From Actinomycetota bacterium (GTDB taxonomy: Bacteria; Actinomycetota; Acidimicrobiia; Acidimicrobiales; CADCSY01), in contig JADDRA010000051.1 of NCBI GenBank assembly GCA_016781105.1, forward strand, positions 4,037 through 38,218: a DNA stretch of 34,182 nucleotides. Direction: 5' to 3'. Below, piece by piece: positions 22,803 to 30,116 of this stretch (position 1 is its first letter; every line of letters starts with the position of its first letter). Position numbers and translations under genes: made by a program. The notes under the pieces were generated by a model that was not told the DNA's origin, did no database searches, and saw nothing but the letters and a program-made list of their open reading frames with translations.

Positions 22803-23846
22803 TCACTCCAAGGTTTCCAGGTAGGAGTACAGGGCGTCGATCTCGTCTTCGGTCAGCTCGCCGATCACCATCAGCGACCCGGCCTTGCGCTGGGGATCCC
22901 GCAGCCAGGCCTCGAGCTCGTTGCGATCGTCGAGGTCGTAGATGCACCCGGCAAAGCAGTCGCGGCTGAACAGGTGGGTGAGGTCGGGGGCGGGCGGGGA
23001 GTCGGCTGCCACCGACTCGAAGGAGCCCTGGACCTGGTGGCAGCCGGCGCAGCCCTTCTGGGAGAACAGCTCGAAGCCCTGGGCCGCCAGCCCCGACAGC
23101 GGCTTCTGGGGCGGGCGCTGCATCCCCTCGACCCAGTCCTCCCAACCGGCCTGGTCGTGGGCCACCACCTTGAGGCGCATGTTGGCGTGCGAGGTCCCGC
23201 AGAACTCGGCGCACTGGCCCGAGTAGACGCCGGGCTCGTAGGCCTCCAGGGACCAGGTGTGGGTGCGACCAGGCACGACGTCTTGCTTGCCGTTGAGCCG
23301 GGGCGTCCAGAAGGAGTGGATGACGTCGGGCGAGGTCAGGGTCAAGAAGACCGGCTGGCCCGCGGGGATGTGCAGCTCGTTGGCGGTGACGATGGGCTCT
23401 TCGATGCCGAACTCGGACTGGCCCTCGGGGTACTGGTAGCCCCACCAGAACTTCTGGCCGGTGACCGACACCTGCAGGGCGTTGGCCGGCTCGGCGCTGA
23501 GCGTGAACACGACCGGGATGGTGAACACGGCGACCAGGCCCAGCACCAGGGCGGGCAGGATCGTCCAGCTGATCTCCAGCTTGGTGCTGCCGTGGAACTG
23601 GACGGGCAGCTCGTCGTCGTTGTCGTCCCTGCGCCGGCGGTAGCGGACCACGGCGTAGACGATGAGCCCCTCGACCAGGACGAACACGGCTACGGCGACC
23701 CAGAAGATGGGCATGAAGAGGTTGTCGAGCGTCTCGGCCAGGGGGCCGGCGGGTTCGAGGACGTCCTGGGGCGCGTCGCGGGCGCAGCCGCCGGCCACCA
23801 GGGCCACGACCAGACCCAGGAGTGTGAGCCGGCCCCGTCTCACCAT
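22803..23846 (-). CDS. ctaC: Cytochrome c oxidase subunit II with fused cytochrome c domain
   Basis: A 347-residue caa3-type subunit II. The N-terminus is a lipoprotein signal (LVALVAGGC, C21), followed by two membrane helices (about 40-68 and 95-117) and the CuA cupredoxin domain with H177, C212, C216, H220 and M223. A cytochrome c domain follows with C266-x2-C269-H270 and distal ligand M326. An unusual extra pair, C297 and C301 (DCFAGC), may form a disulfide. I chose the ATG at 23846, which gives a textbook signal. A TTG at 23885 directly after the upstream stop would add 13 residues and cannot be excluded. Confidence 0.95.
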   Translation of the reverse strand: MVRRGRLTLLGLVVALVAGGCARDAPQDVLEPAGPLAETLDNLFMPIFWVAVAVFVLVEGLIVYAVVRYRRRRDDNDDELPVQFHGSTKLEISWTILPALVLGLVAVFTIPVVFTLSAEPANALQVSVTGQKFWWGYQYPEGQSEFGIEEPIVTANELHIPAGQPVFLTLTSPDVIHSFWTPRLNGKQDVVPGRTHTWSLEAYEPGVYSGQCAEFCGTSHANMRLKVVAHDQAGWEDWVEGMQRPPQKPLSGLAAQGFELFSQKGCAGCHQVQGSFESVAADSPPAPDLTHLFSRDCFAGCIYDLDDRNELEAWLRDPQRKAGSLMVIGELTEDEIDALYSYLETLE

Positions 23847-23886
23847 GGTGGGGCCAGGGTGGCCGAGCCGAGCGCCCTTCGCCAAG

Positions 23887-24717
23887 TCACCCGCCCCCTT
23901 GGCCCTGAGCCGGGGCCGGCGCCTCGTCGGCGTGCCCGGTGCCCTCGGGCGCCTCGGCCCCAGGGCCGGATCCCGACCCCTCCTCGGGTCCTTCCTCGGC
24001 GTGCCCTTCCTCGGCGTGCTCCTCGAACTCGCGCTCGCCGGCCACCGCGGCCACGATGCCGCCGCCGAGCAACCCCACGGCGCCGAGCACCACGAGCACG
24101 GCCAGCAACGACGAGCTGACCCGGGGTCGGGAGCTGAGCAGGACCCCGACGCCGAGGATGACGCTGGCCACCACGATGGCCACGACGGTGGAGCCCGCCT
24201 TCGGCAGCGCCAACAGGATCCGGGAGAAGGCGAGCACGGCCACGGCGATCCCGATCAGCGACAGGGCGGGGATCTCGACCGGGTACATGATCCGGTTGCG
24301 CAGGCGCTGGTTGACCGTGGCGTCGGCGGTGGAGCGCTCGGCCCAGCTCTGGACCATCCACTCCACCAGGGTGATGCCGAGGATGGCGAAGCCGACGTAG
24401 AGCAGCGCTCCACCCGTGGCCAGGCCCACTGCGCACACGGCGGCGCCGAGCGCAGCCGTGGCCGGCCAGGCGGCGGCGAAGCGGGTGGCGACGGGACGTC
24501 GCTCGGCGGCGGTCGACGGCGCGCCGTCGGCGGCCAGGGCCACGTCGCCGTCGCGCAGGGTGATGGAGGTCACCCCGAGGATCAACCCGGCCACGGCGGT
24601 GAAGGCCAGCACCAGCGTGCCGTAGGGCTCGCCGCCGCTGGCCAGCAGGTAGGCCAGCGCCCCGATCACACCGAGGGCGACCACCCCGAACCAGAACCTC
24701 GACCCGGTGTTGACCAT
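23887..24717 (-). CDS. Seven-helix membrane protein with acidic His-containing tail, oxidase-operon specific
   Basis: A 276-residue protein with about seven helices (8-26, 33-52, 83-100, 103-121, 150-170, 176-193, 200-225). The C-terminal tail is acidic, with spaced histidines (REFEEHAEEGHAEEGPEEG). The first four helices, with FAAAWPATAALGAAVCAVGL, are loosely reminiscent of actinobacterial CtaF, but the match is weak and the last three helices do not fit. It starts 3 nt after the coxC-like gene and ends just before ctaC. It may be an accessory subunit of either the oxidase or the paralogous complex. No family could be firmly assigned. Confidence 0.72.
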   Translation of the reverse strand: MVNTGSRFWFGVVALGVIGALAYLLASGGEPYGTLVLAFTAVAGLILGVTSITLRDGDVALAADGAPSTAAERRPVATRFAAAWPATAALGAAVCAVGLATGGALLYVGFAILGITLVEWMVQSWAERSTADATVNQRLRNRIMYPVEIPALSLIGIAVAVLAFSRILLALPKAGSTVVAIVVASVILGVGVLLSSRPRVSSSLLAVLVVLGAVGLLGGGIVAAVAGEREFEEHAEEGHAEEGPEEGSGSGPGAEAPEGTGHADEAPAPAQGQGGG

Positions 24718-24720
24718 GGC

Positions 24721-25344
24721 TCACGGACCCCCGACGAGGAACCAGATGCTGTACCAGACGACGAGGCCGACCGCCACGCTGAAGTGCCAGAAGGTGACGG
24801 CGCTGACCACCATCTCCCGGTTGTCAGGGGAGAACTGGCCGCCCAGGGCGCGAAAGCCCACGACCACCAGGGCCACGTGGGCGGCGATCACCACCAGGAG
24901 GTGGGTGACGGTCACGGCGTACACGGTGGTGGCGAAGCGGGAGGCCTCGGCCACCATCCCGAGCTGGGACCACGAGAAGGACAGGGCGTTGACGAAGGCC
25001 AGGCCGAGCACGAGCGTGAGCCCGAGGGCCACGTAGGCGGCCCGCCGGTCCCGGCCGTTGATGGCCGACACCGACCACTGGGCGGTGACCGACGACATGA
25101 GGAGGGTCAGGTAGCCGACGAAGAGGGGGACGTTGGGCAGGACGACGTCCTGGGGGACCCAGGCCTCGCCGGCCGCCCGGGCCACCTCACGAGCCGAGAA
25201 GTAGCTGGCCAGCAGGCCCCCGAAGAGGGTGGTGCCGGCGGCGACGGCGAACAGGGTGCCCACCAGCAAGACGTTGCGCCGGCCCCGCTCGGGTGCGGGG
25301 GCCAGGGCGGGCAGCATCCCGGCGGCCGTGCTGGGCGCGCTCAT
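24721..25344 (-). CDS. Divergent cytochrome oxidase subunit III-like protein
   Basis: A 207-residue, five-helix homologue of subunit III. LFGGLLASYFSAR, LMSSVTAQWSVSAINGRDRR and TFWHFSVAVGLVVWYSIWFL align with the corresponding segments of CtaE (20052-20711). The membrane glutamate in CtaE GSECLLFGG is absent here (AAGTTLFGG), and the HGVHV motif is reduced to THLLVVIAAHV. It follows the non-catalytic subunit I homologue and is probably its partner. I chose the ATG at 25344, the last of four ATGs in a tandem repeat; the three upstream ATGs each open only a five-codon frame. Confidence 0.85.
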   Translation of the reverse strand: MSAPSTAAGMLPALAPAPERGRRNVLLVGTLFAVAAGTTLFGGLLASYFSAREVARAAGEAWVPQDVVLPNVPLFVGYLTLLMSSVTAQWSVSAINGRDRRAAYVALGLTLVLGLAFVNALSFSWSQLGMVAEASRFATTVYAVTVTHLLVVIAAHVALVVVGFRALGGQFSPDNREMVVSAVTFWHFSVAVGLVVWYSIWFLVGGP

Positions 25345-25392
25345 GGCGACGCGCTCATGGCGACGCGCTCATGGGGACGCGCTCATGGGGAC
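25337..25392. repeat. Four-copy 14-bp tandem repeat at the coxA-like/coxC-like junction
   Basis: Four head-to-tail 14-bp units fill 56 bp: two of GCGCTCATGGCGAC and two of GCGCTCATGGGGAC. On the minus (coding) strand each unit contains CCATGAGCGC, which is the stop/start junction of the two genes. A degenerate fifth copy is visible as the last codons of the coxA-like gene. Tandem repeats like this can change copy number by slippage. Confidence 0.92.
25341..25386 (-). other. Chain of three coupled five-codon minicistrons
   Basis: Reading the minus strand, the coxA-like stop overlaps an ATG (ATGA). That ATG encodes MSASP and stops at another ATGA, and the same happens twice more (25369-25386, 25355-25372, 25341-25358). 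The third stop overlaps the real ATG of the coxC-like gene at 25344. The chain could pass terminating ribosomes along by re-initiation. The sequence logic is certain; translation is inferred. Confidence 0.6.
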
Positions 25393-27026
25393 GCACTCCC
25401 GCCGTCGGTGCCAACCGGCACCGGGCCGCCGGCCTCGGCACCGTCCTGGGCGCCGTCCCGGCCGTCGAGCGGCCACGCCGAGGTCACGGGAGGGAGCTCG
25501 CCGGTGAAGTTCTCCGCCGGTGGGGGCGAGCTCGTGGCCCACTCCAGGGTCGCCGCGCCCCACGGGTTGGCGATGGCCCGGGTGCCCCCCTTGCGCCCGG
25601 CCCGGACCACCAGATCGCCGACGACCACGAGCAGCCCGAGCGCGGCCAGGGCTCCGCCGGCCATGCTGGCGCCGTTGAGCAGGGTGGTGAGGGTGTCGCT
25701 CTCGAAGCTGGCGGTCAGCCGGGCCTGGTCGGAGACCAGCGCGCTCACCAGGTCGGGGACGGCCAGCAGGAGCACGCCCCAGAAGGTCAGGGCGAAGGCC
25801 GCGGTCCCCGCAGCGTCCCCCAGGTGGACGCCCCAGATCTTGGGAGCCCAGAACCACAGGGCGGCGTAGGCGCCCAGGACCCCGGCGCCGAACAGGGTGA
25901 GGTGGACCTGGGCCGTCGTCCACACCGTCGGGTCGAGCTCGAGGCCGGGGATGACCAGCACGGCGCCGGCCAGGGCCCCGAGCAGGAGGTGGACGACCGC
26001 GCCGAGGGCCAGCAGCAGCGCGGGCTTGCGCACGAAGTGGCCGCGGCGCACGACGTCACCGAGCACGCCGACCAGGGCGAGGGCCGGGACCACGGCGACG
26101 AGGCCGGCCACCACGTAGAGCAGGTCGTCGGCGTAGGGCTCGACCTGGGCCCACGCACCGAAGCCGAGCAGGCCCAGGGCACCGAGGACGGCGATGCCGG
26201 CGCTGTTGCGGCGCAGCCGGCTGCGGGCGAGCACGGGGACGACCTCGGCGGCCACGCCCGCAGCGGGCACGGCCAGCAGGTACACCTGAGGGATCGACCA
26301 GAACCAACCGATCTGGCCCGCGGGCTCGAGGGCGGCCAGGTCGGCCCCGAAGTGGTGGTGGATGAAGAGCTCGATCAGGCGGGCCAGCAGGACCGGCGTG
26401 GCCAGCAGGGTCAGGCCGCCGCCCACCACCACCGACCAGGTGAACATCGGGGTGCGCAGCATGGTCATGCCCGGTGCCCGCAGGGTGACGGCGGTCGTGA
26501 GGATGCTGATCAGGGCGAGGCACGTCGAGGCAGCCAGGAGGGCGAGGCTGAGCAGGTACAGGTCGGTCCCCACCGTGCTGGCGCCGTCGAGGCCCCCGTC
26601 GGCGGCGTAGGCCCCGAGCAGCAGGGCACCACCGAGGACGTAGGTCCACAGGGCGGTGGCCGAGCCTCGGGGGAAGGCGATGTCGCTGGCCCCGATCTGC
26701 AGGGGCACCAGGTAGGTGGCCAGGCCCAGGAAGAACGGGACCAGGAACAGCAGGACGGTGACCTCGCTGTGGAGCGTGTGCACCTGGGCGAAGGCCCTGG
26801 AGGGCACGAGCTGGAAGCCGCCGTTGATGCGCTCGACGCCGAGGACCCCACCGGCGGCGCTGCCGACCAGCAGGAACGCCAGGGCGAAGGCCAGGTAGAG
26901 CCGGCCCACCACCTTGTGGTCGAAGGTCGTCAGCCACCGGGCCGGGCCCGTCAGCTCCCGCTCGGGCGGGGTCCCGGCCGGCCCCTCGACGGCACTCGAG
27001 CCCGCCTCGGCTCGGGTCTCGGTCAT
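25383..27026 (-). CDS. Non-catalytic cytochrome oxidase subunit I paralogue
   Basis: A 547-residue membrane protein clearly homologous to CtaD: WLTTFDHKVVG, TYLVPLQIGASDIAFPR, LRAPGMTMLRTPMFTW and the C-terminal LEWATSSPPP are shared. Low-spin heme a ligands are kept (H86 in HTLHSEV, H375 in AQVHLTLFG). The heme a3 ligand is Q373, and the three copper-B positions are I245 (WSIPQVY), Q294 and V295 (WAQVEP). Oxygen reduction at a binuclear centre is therefore impossible as read. Y249 remains. A HHH run (223-225) sits in the loop before the helix that normally carries the HPEVY motif. The frame is intact and lies between ctaB and the coxC-like gene. A GTG at 27032 is an alternative start. Confidence 0.9.
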   Translation of the reverse strand: MTETRAEAGSSAVEGPAGTPPERELTGPARWLTTFDHKVVGRLYLAFALAFLLVGSAAGGVLGVERINGGFQLVPSRAFAQVHTLHSEVTVLLFLVPFFLGLATYLVPLQIGASDIAFPRGSATALWTYVLGGALLLGAYAADGGLDGASTVGTDLYLLSLALLAASTCLALISILTTAVTLRAPGMTMLRTPMFTWSVVVGGGLTLLATPVLLARLIELFIHHHFGADLAALEPAGQIGWFWSIPQVYLLAVPAAGVAAEVVPVLARSRLRRNSAGIAVLGALGLLGFGAWAQVEPYADDLLYVVAGLVAVVPALALVGVLGDVVRRGHFVRKPALLLALGAVVHLLLGALAGAVLVIPGLELDPTVWTTAQVHLTLFGAGVLGAYAALWFWAPKIWGVHLGDAAGTAAFALTFWGVLLLAVPDLVSALVSDQARLTASFESDTLTTLLNGASMAGGALAALGLLVVVGDLVVRAGRKGGTRAIANPWGAATLEWATSSPPPAENFTGELPPVTSAWPLDGRDGAQDGAEAGGPVPVGTDGGSASP

Positions 27027-27039
27027 GGTCACGGCGCGC

Positions 27040-27927
27040 TCACCGCAGGAGTTGGTCGAGGGCCATGGCCCCGAACAGCAGGCTGATGTAGGAGATCGAC
27101 CAGTGGAACAGGCGCATGGCCCTGGCCGGCTCGGGCACCCGCAGGAGCTCCACGGCGTACCAGGTGAACACCGCCCCGAGCACCACGGCCGCCACCAGGT
27201 AGAGGCCACCCATGCCGGCCACGGGGACGAAGGCGAGGGTCAGGGCCCACAGCACCAGGCTGTAGGCCAGGATGCGCCGCGCCGTGGCCCGCAGCCCGGC
27301 CACGGCAGGGAGCATGGGCACCTCGGCGGCGGCGTAGTCCTCCCGGTAGCGCACGGCAAGAGCCCAGAAGTGCGGCGGGGTCCACACGAAGATGACGGCG
27401 AAAAGTACCAGGGGGGCCCACCCCAGGGCATCTCGGACCGCAGCCCACCCCACCAGCACCGGGACCGCCCCGGCGGCGCCGCCGATGACGATGTTGCTCG
27501 ACGACGTGCGCTTGAGCCACAGGGTGTAGACGACGACGTAGAAGGCGGTGGCGCTCATGGCCAGGACGGCGCTGAGCAGGTTGACCCCCGTCCAGAGCAG
27601 GGCGAAGGCGGCGAGCTCCAGGGCCAGGGCGAACACCAGGGCCTGGCCCGGCTCGATGGCGCCGGTCACGAGCGGGCGGTTGCGGGTGCGGCGCATGATC
27701 CGATCGATGTCCCGGTCGATGACCATGTTCAAGGCGTTCGCTCCCCCGGCCGCCAGGGCCCCGCCGGTGAGGGTGGCGGCCACCAGCCACAGCGACGGCC
27801 ACCCCCCCTCGGCCACGACCATGGTGGGCAGGGTGGTCACCAGCAACAGCTCGATGATGCGGGGCTTGGTGAGCGCGACGTAGGCACCGACTCTCGACGT
27901 GATCGCAGGCCCGGCCACGTGCTGCAT
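27040..27927 (-). CDS. ctaB: Heme O synthase (protoheme IX farnesyltransferase)
   Basis: A 295-residue UbiA-family prenyltransferase with about nine helices. It adds a farnesyl group to heme b to make heme O, the first step toward heme A. The metal/diphosphate motif NMVIDRDIDRIMRRTRNRP and the second motif region (YREDYAAAEVPMLP) are intact. It heads the long minus-strand operon that continues into the non-catalytic oxidase paralogue. The ATG lies 9 nt after a TAGTGT -10 element. It is divergent from ctaA, the next enzyme of the pathway. Confidence 0.95.
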   Translation of the reverse strand: MQHVAGPAITSRVGAYVALTKPRIIELLLVTTLPTMVVAEGGWPSLWLVAATLTGGALAAGGANALNMVIDRDIDRIMRRTRNRPLVTGAIEPGQALVFALALELAAFALLWTGVNLLSAVLAMSATAFYVVVYTLWLKRTSSSNIVIGGAAGAVPVLVGWAAVRDALGWAPLVLFAVIFVWTPPHFWALAVRYREDYAAAEVPMLPAVAGLRATARRILAYSLVLWALTLAFVPVAGMGGLYLVAAVVLGAVFTWYAVELLRVPEPARAMRLFHWSISYISLLFGAMALDQLLR

Positions 27928-27936
27928 CGGCCGACG

Positions 27937-27942
27937 ACACTA
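27937..27942 (-). promoter_or_regulatory. -10 element, predicted near-leaderless promoter of the ctaB-cox operon
   Basis: Minus-strand TAGTGT, 9 nt before the ATG at 27927. It is probably the main promoter for the whole ctaB-to-ctaG block, because all downstream genes are spaced by 40 nt or less. Confidence 0.45.
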
Positions 27943-27982
27943 GGCCCAATCCCCACCCAACCAGAAGTTGGCGCCGAGCCCC

Positions 27983-28001
27983 GTGCCGGGCCGATCGGCA
28001 C
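27983..28001. promoter_or_regulatory. Inverted repeat in the ctaB-ctaA divergent spacer
   Basis: GTGCCG (27983-27988) and CGGCAC (27996-28001) form a perfect inverted repeat, and the overlapping GCCGATCGGC (27990-27999) is itself a 10-bp palindrome. It is placed between the two divergent heme A synthesis promoters, where a shared regulator could bind. Palindromes are frequent in GC-rich DNA, so this is only a candidate. Confidence 0.3.
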
Positions 28002-28060
28002 TGGCTCCCGGACGCCCCTGGCGGCGCGCCCGCGGTTCCTCGTCCTCGCGGCGGCGCCTC

Positions 28061-28066
28061 TACCAT
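28061..28066 (+). promoter_or_regulatory. -10 element, predicted leaderless promoter of ctaA
   Basis: TACCAT, 8 nt before the ATG at 28075. It supports that ATG over a much longer in-frame extension that begins inside the antisense cox genes. Confidence 0.5.
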
Positions 28067-28074
28067 CGGGCTCG

Positions 28075-29022
28075 ATGGGCCTGCCCGCGATCTCGCCCGC
28101 CGCCTACCGCCGGGTCACCCTCCTGGCCGTGGTGGCGCTGGGCTTCATCGTGGTCACCGGGGCCGCCGTGCGCCTCACCGGTTCGGGCCTGGGCTGCACC
28201 GACTGGCCGACCTGCGAGCAGGGACGGCTGGCGCCGGCCGAGATCACCGATGCGCCGGCCATGATCGAGTTCGTCAACCGCCTCATCACCGGGGTGGTCT
28301 CGGTCGCCGTGGTCCTCGCCGTGGCCGGGGCCTGGCGCCGGCGCCCCCGGCGCCGCGACCTGGTGTGGCTGGCTGCGGGCCTGGTGGCCGGGGTCGTGGG
28401 CCAGATCGTCCTCGGCGGCCTGGTCGTGCTCTTCGAGCTTTCCCCCCGGCTGGTCATGGGCCACTTCCTGCTGTCCATGGTCATCCTGTGGAACGCGGTC
28501 GTGCTCCACCACCGGGCCGGGCGCCCCGGCGGGCCGGTGGTGGCCCTGGTCGAGCCCTCGTTGGTGGGCCTGGCCCGCCTGGTGTTCGCCGCCGGCGCAC
28601 TGGTGGTCTTCACCGGGACCGTCGTCACCGCCTCGGGACCCCACGCCGGCGACAGCCAGGCCGCTCGGCTCGACCTCTTCCTCCCCGACGTGGCCCGTCT
28701 CCACGGTCTGTCGGTGGTGGTGCTGGCCAGCCTCGCCCTGGTCCTGGCCGTGGGCCTGCGTCGCCAGCAGGCCCCCCCGGCGGTCCAGCGCTCGTCCCGA
28801 GTCCTCCTCGCCGTGCTCGTGGCCCAGGCGGCCGTGGGCTACACCCAGTACTTCACCGGCGTGCCCGCCCTCCTCGTCGGGGTGCACATCCTCGGCGCCG
28901 TGGCCGTGTGGAGCGCGGTGGTGGCGCTCAACCTGGCGGTGTCCGGCCCCACCGCGGTGTCGCCGGCCGGGGCCGACGCCCCGCCGGCCCCCGCCGACGC
29001 TCCCGCCCTGGCCGGCTCCTGA
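28075..29022 (+). CDS. ctaA: Heme A synthase
   Basis: A 315-residue, eight-helix membrane enzyme that oxidises the C8 methyl group of heme O to a formyl group, giving heme [18 protein letters not shown] carries the conserved extracellular cysteine pair (C41, C47). EFVNRLITG has Asn where many homologues have the ligand His; I believe this occurs in other actinobacterial enzymes. Further conserved histidines are in [15 protein letters not shown] and GVHILGA. The start ATG is fixed by the -10 element 8 nt upstream. clpS follows after 7 nt. Confidence 0.93.
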   Translation: MGLPAISPAAYRRVTLLAVVALGFIVVTGAAVRLTGSGLGCTDWPTCEQGRLAPAEITDAPAMIEFVNRLITGVVSVAVVLAVAGAWRRRPRRRDLVWLAAGLVAGVVGQIVLGGLVVLFELSPRLVMGHFLLSMVILWNAVVLHHRAGRPGGPVVALVEPSLVGLARLVFAAGALVVFTGTVVTASGPHAGDSQAARLDLFLPDVARLHGLSVVVLASLALVLAVGLRRQQAPPAVQRSSRVLLAVLVAQAAVGYTQYFTGVPALLVGVHILGAVAVWSAVVALNLAVSGPTAVSPAGADAPPAPADAPALAGS

Positions 29023-29029
29023 GGCCCCC

Positions 29030-29329
29030 ATGGCCGCTCCCACCCCGGCTCCCGTCGAGGTCGACGAGCCCGACCTGGGCGAGGTCACCGAGGTCGACAC
29101 GCCCTGGATCGTCCTGGTCTGGAACGACCCCATCAACCTCATGTCCTACGTGACCTGGGTCCTCCAGAAGCTGTTCGGCTACAGCCGGGAGAAGGCGACC
29201 GAGCTCATGCTCGACGTCCACCACAAGGGCCGGGCGGTGGTGGCCAACGGCAGCCGGGAGAAGTGCGAGCTCGACGTGTTCCGCCTGCACGAGCACGGCT
29301 TGTGGGCCACCATGCAGCACGACCGGTGA
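29030..29329 (+). CDS. clpS: ATP-dependent Clp protease adaptor ClpS
   Basis: A 99-residue N-end-rule adaptor that delivers substrates to ClpCP. After a flexible acidic N-terminus, the core begins with [20 protein letters not shown], which includes the substrate-binding NDP motif, followed by the [13 protein letters not shown] helix-strand segment. Length and motifs are normal. The gene lies 7 nt after ctaA, so it may be read from the ctaA promoter. It is followed 13 nt later by a DUF2017 gene, its regular neighbour in actinobacteria. Confidence 0.94.
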   Translation: MAAPTPAPVEVDEPDLGEVTEVDTPWIVLVWNDPINLMSYVTWVLQKLFGYSREKATELMLDVHHKGRAVVANGSREKCELDVFRLHEHGLWATMQHDR

Positions 29330-29342
29330 GGGCCAGCTGATC

Positions 29343-29819
29343 GTGCGGGGGCCGGTCCGGCGCACCCGCAAGGGTGACTTCGAGCTGCGGCTGTCCGAGC
29401 GGGAGCGCCAGCTCCTGGCCTCGCTGGCCGCCCAGCTGCGGGGAGCTCTGGAGGCCGACACCGATGCCGGCGGGGCCAAGGACCCCACCCTGCGGCGGCT
29501 GTTCCCCACCGCTTACCCCGACGACGAACGCCGCGACCTGGAGTACCGATCGATGGTGCACGACGACCTGCTGGCCCGGCGCAGAGCCGCCCTCGACACC
29601 GTGGAGCAGACACTGGAGGCCACGCGCCTCGACGAGGACGAGCTCCTGGCCTGGATGGGCGCGGTCAACGACCTGCGCCTGGTGCTCGGCACCCGCCTCG
29701 ACGTCAGCGAGGAGACCGAGCTGGTGGCCGACCCGGCCGACCCCGACGCGCCCGTCCTGGCTGTCTACGGCTACCTCGGGTTCCTCCTCGAGTCCATGGT
29801 GAGCGCCCTGTCGGGCTGA
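29343..29819 (+). CDS. DUF2017 family protein
   Basis: A 158-residue soluble, mostly helical protein of the actinobacterial DUF2017 family. FELRLSERERQLLASLAAQL, RRLFPTAYPDDERRDLEYRS and LLAWMGAVNDLRLVLGTRLD are its conserved blocks. Its function is unknown. The constant clpS-DUF2017 pairing suggests a role near Clp proteolysis. The start is GTG, 13 nt after clpS. Confidence 0.85.
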   Translation: MRGPVRRTRKGDFELRLSERERQLLASLAAQLRGALEADTDAGGAKDPTLRRLFPTAYPDDERRDLEYRSMVHDDLLARRRAALDTVEQTLEATRLDEDELLAWMGAVNDLRLVLGTRLDVSEETELVADPADPDAPVLAVYGYLGFLLESMVSALSG

Positions 29820-29823
29820 GGCG

Positions 29824-29876
29824 CGGCACCACCAGCTCGCCGCGGTCCTTTTCTCGAGCAGGTCGTCGTGGTGCCG
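29824..29876. other. Nested inverted repeat after the DUF2017 gene
   Basis: CGGCACCAC (29824-29832) pairs exactly with GTGGTGCCG (29868-29876). Inside, GCTCG (29835-29839) pairs with CGAGC (29855-29859), leaving an AT-rich loop with TCCTTTTCT. It starts 5 nt after a stop codon, so it could be a transcription terminator or an RNA structure controlling the next small ORF. Confidence 0.4.
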
Positions 29877-29887
29877 ATGCAACGGGG

Positions 29888-30109
29888 GTGGCGACTCAGG
29901 CGAGCACATCCGGACCGTGGGCCGATCCGTCGGCGCCCGGCTACGCGGCCGGGCCGTGGGGCTGGGTCCGGTCCCATCGCCTCTACAGCGCGAGCGTCGC
30001 GGCCATCGTCGCCGCCACCCTGGTCGGTGCCCAGTGGGCGGGCCAGCCCTCGGGACACGTCGGGCCCACCTCCTCGCCGTCCTCGGCGGCGGTGACGGCC
30101 TCGGAGTAG
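29888..30109 (+). CDS. Possible 73-residue single-pass membrane protein
   Basis: A GTG-started frame that encodes a Gly/Pro/Trp-rich N-terminus (SGPWADPSAPGYAAGPWGWV), one hydrophobic helix (SASVAAIVAATLVGAQWAG) preceded by basic RSHR, and a Ser/Thr/Pro-rich tail. It ends 7 nt before the convergent DegV gene. Two other frames are open over the same DNA, so coding is not proven. The amphipathic layout and weak ACGGGG site favour this frame. The function is unknown. Confidence 0.4.
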   Translation: MATQASTSGPWADPSAPGYAAGPWGWVRSHRLYSASVAAIVAATLVGAQWAGQPSGHVGPTSSPSSAAVTASE

Positions 30110-30116
30110 CTGCCGA

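Noticed and set aside
25337-25392. CRISPR array
   Set aside because: The 14-bp units abut without spacers and lie across a gene junction, so this is a simple tandem repeat.
25383-27026. Calling the coxA-like gene a decaying pseudogene
   Set aside because: The frame is intact over 547 codons. Structural motifs, heme a ligands and operon coupling are preserved, and only binuclear-centre residues are replaced. Conservation data would be needed to be certain.
26914-28074. N-terminal extension of heme A synthase to 702 residues
   Set aside because: It is antisense to the cox paralogue and ctaB and has low-complexity composition. The ATG at 28075 gives a normal-length enzyme and a leaderless promoter.
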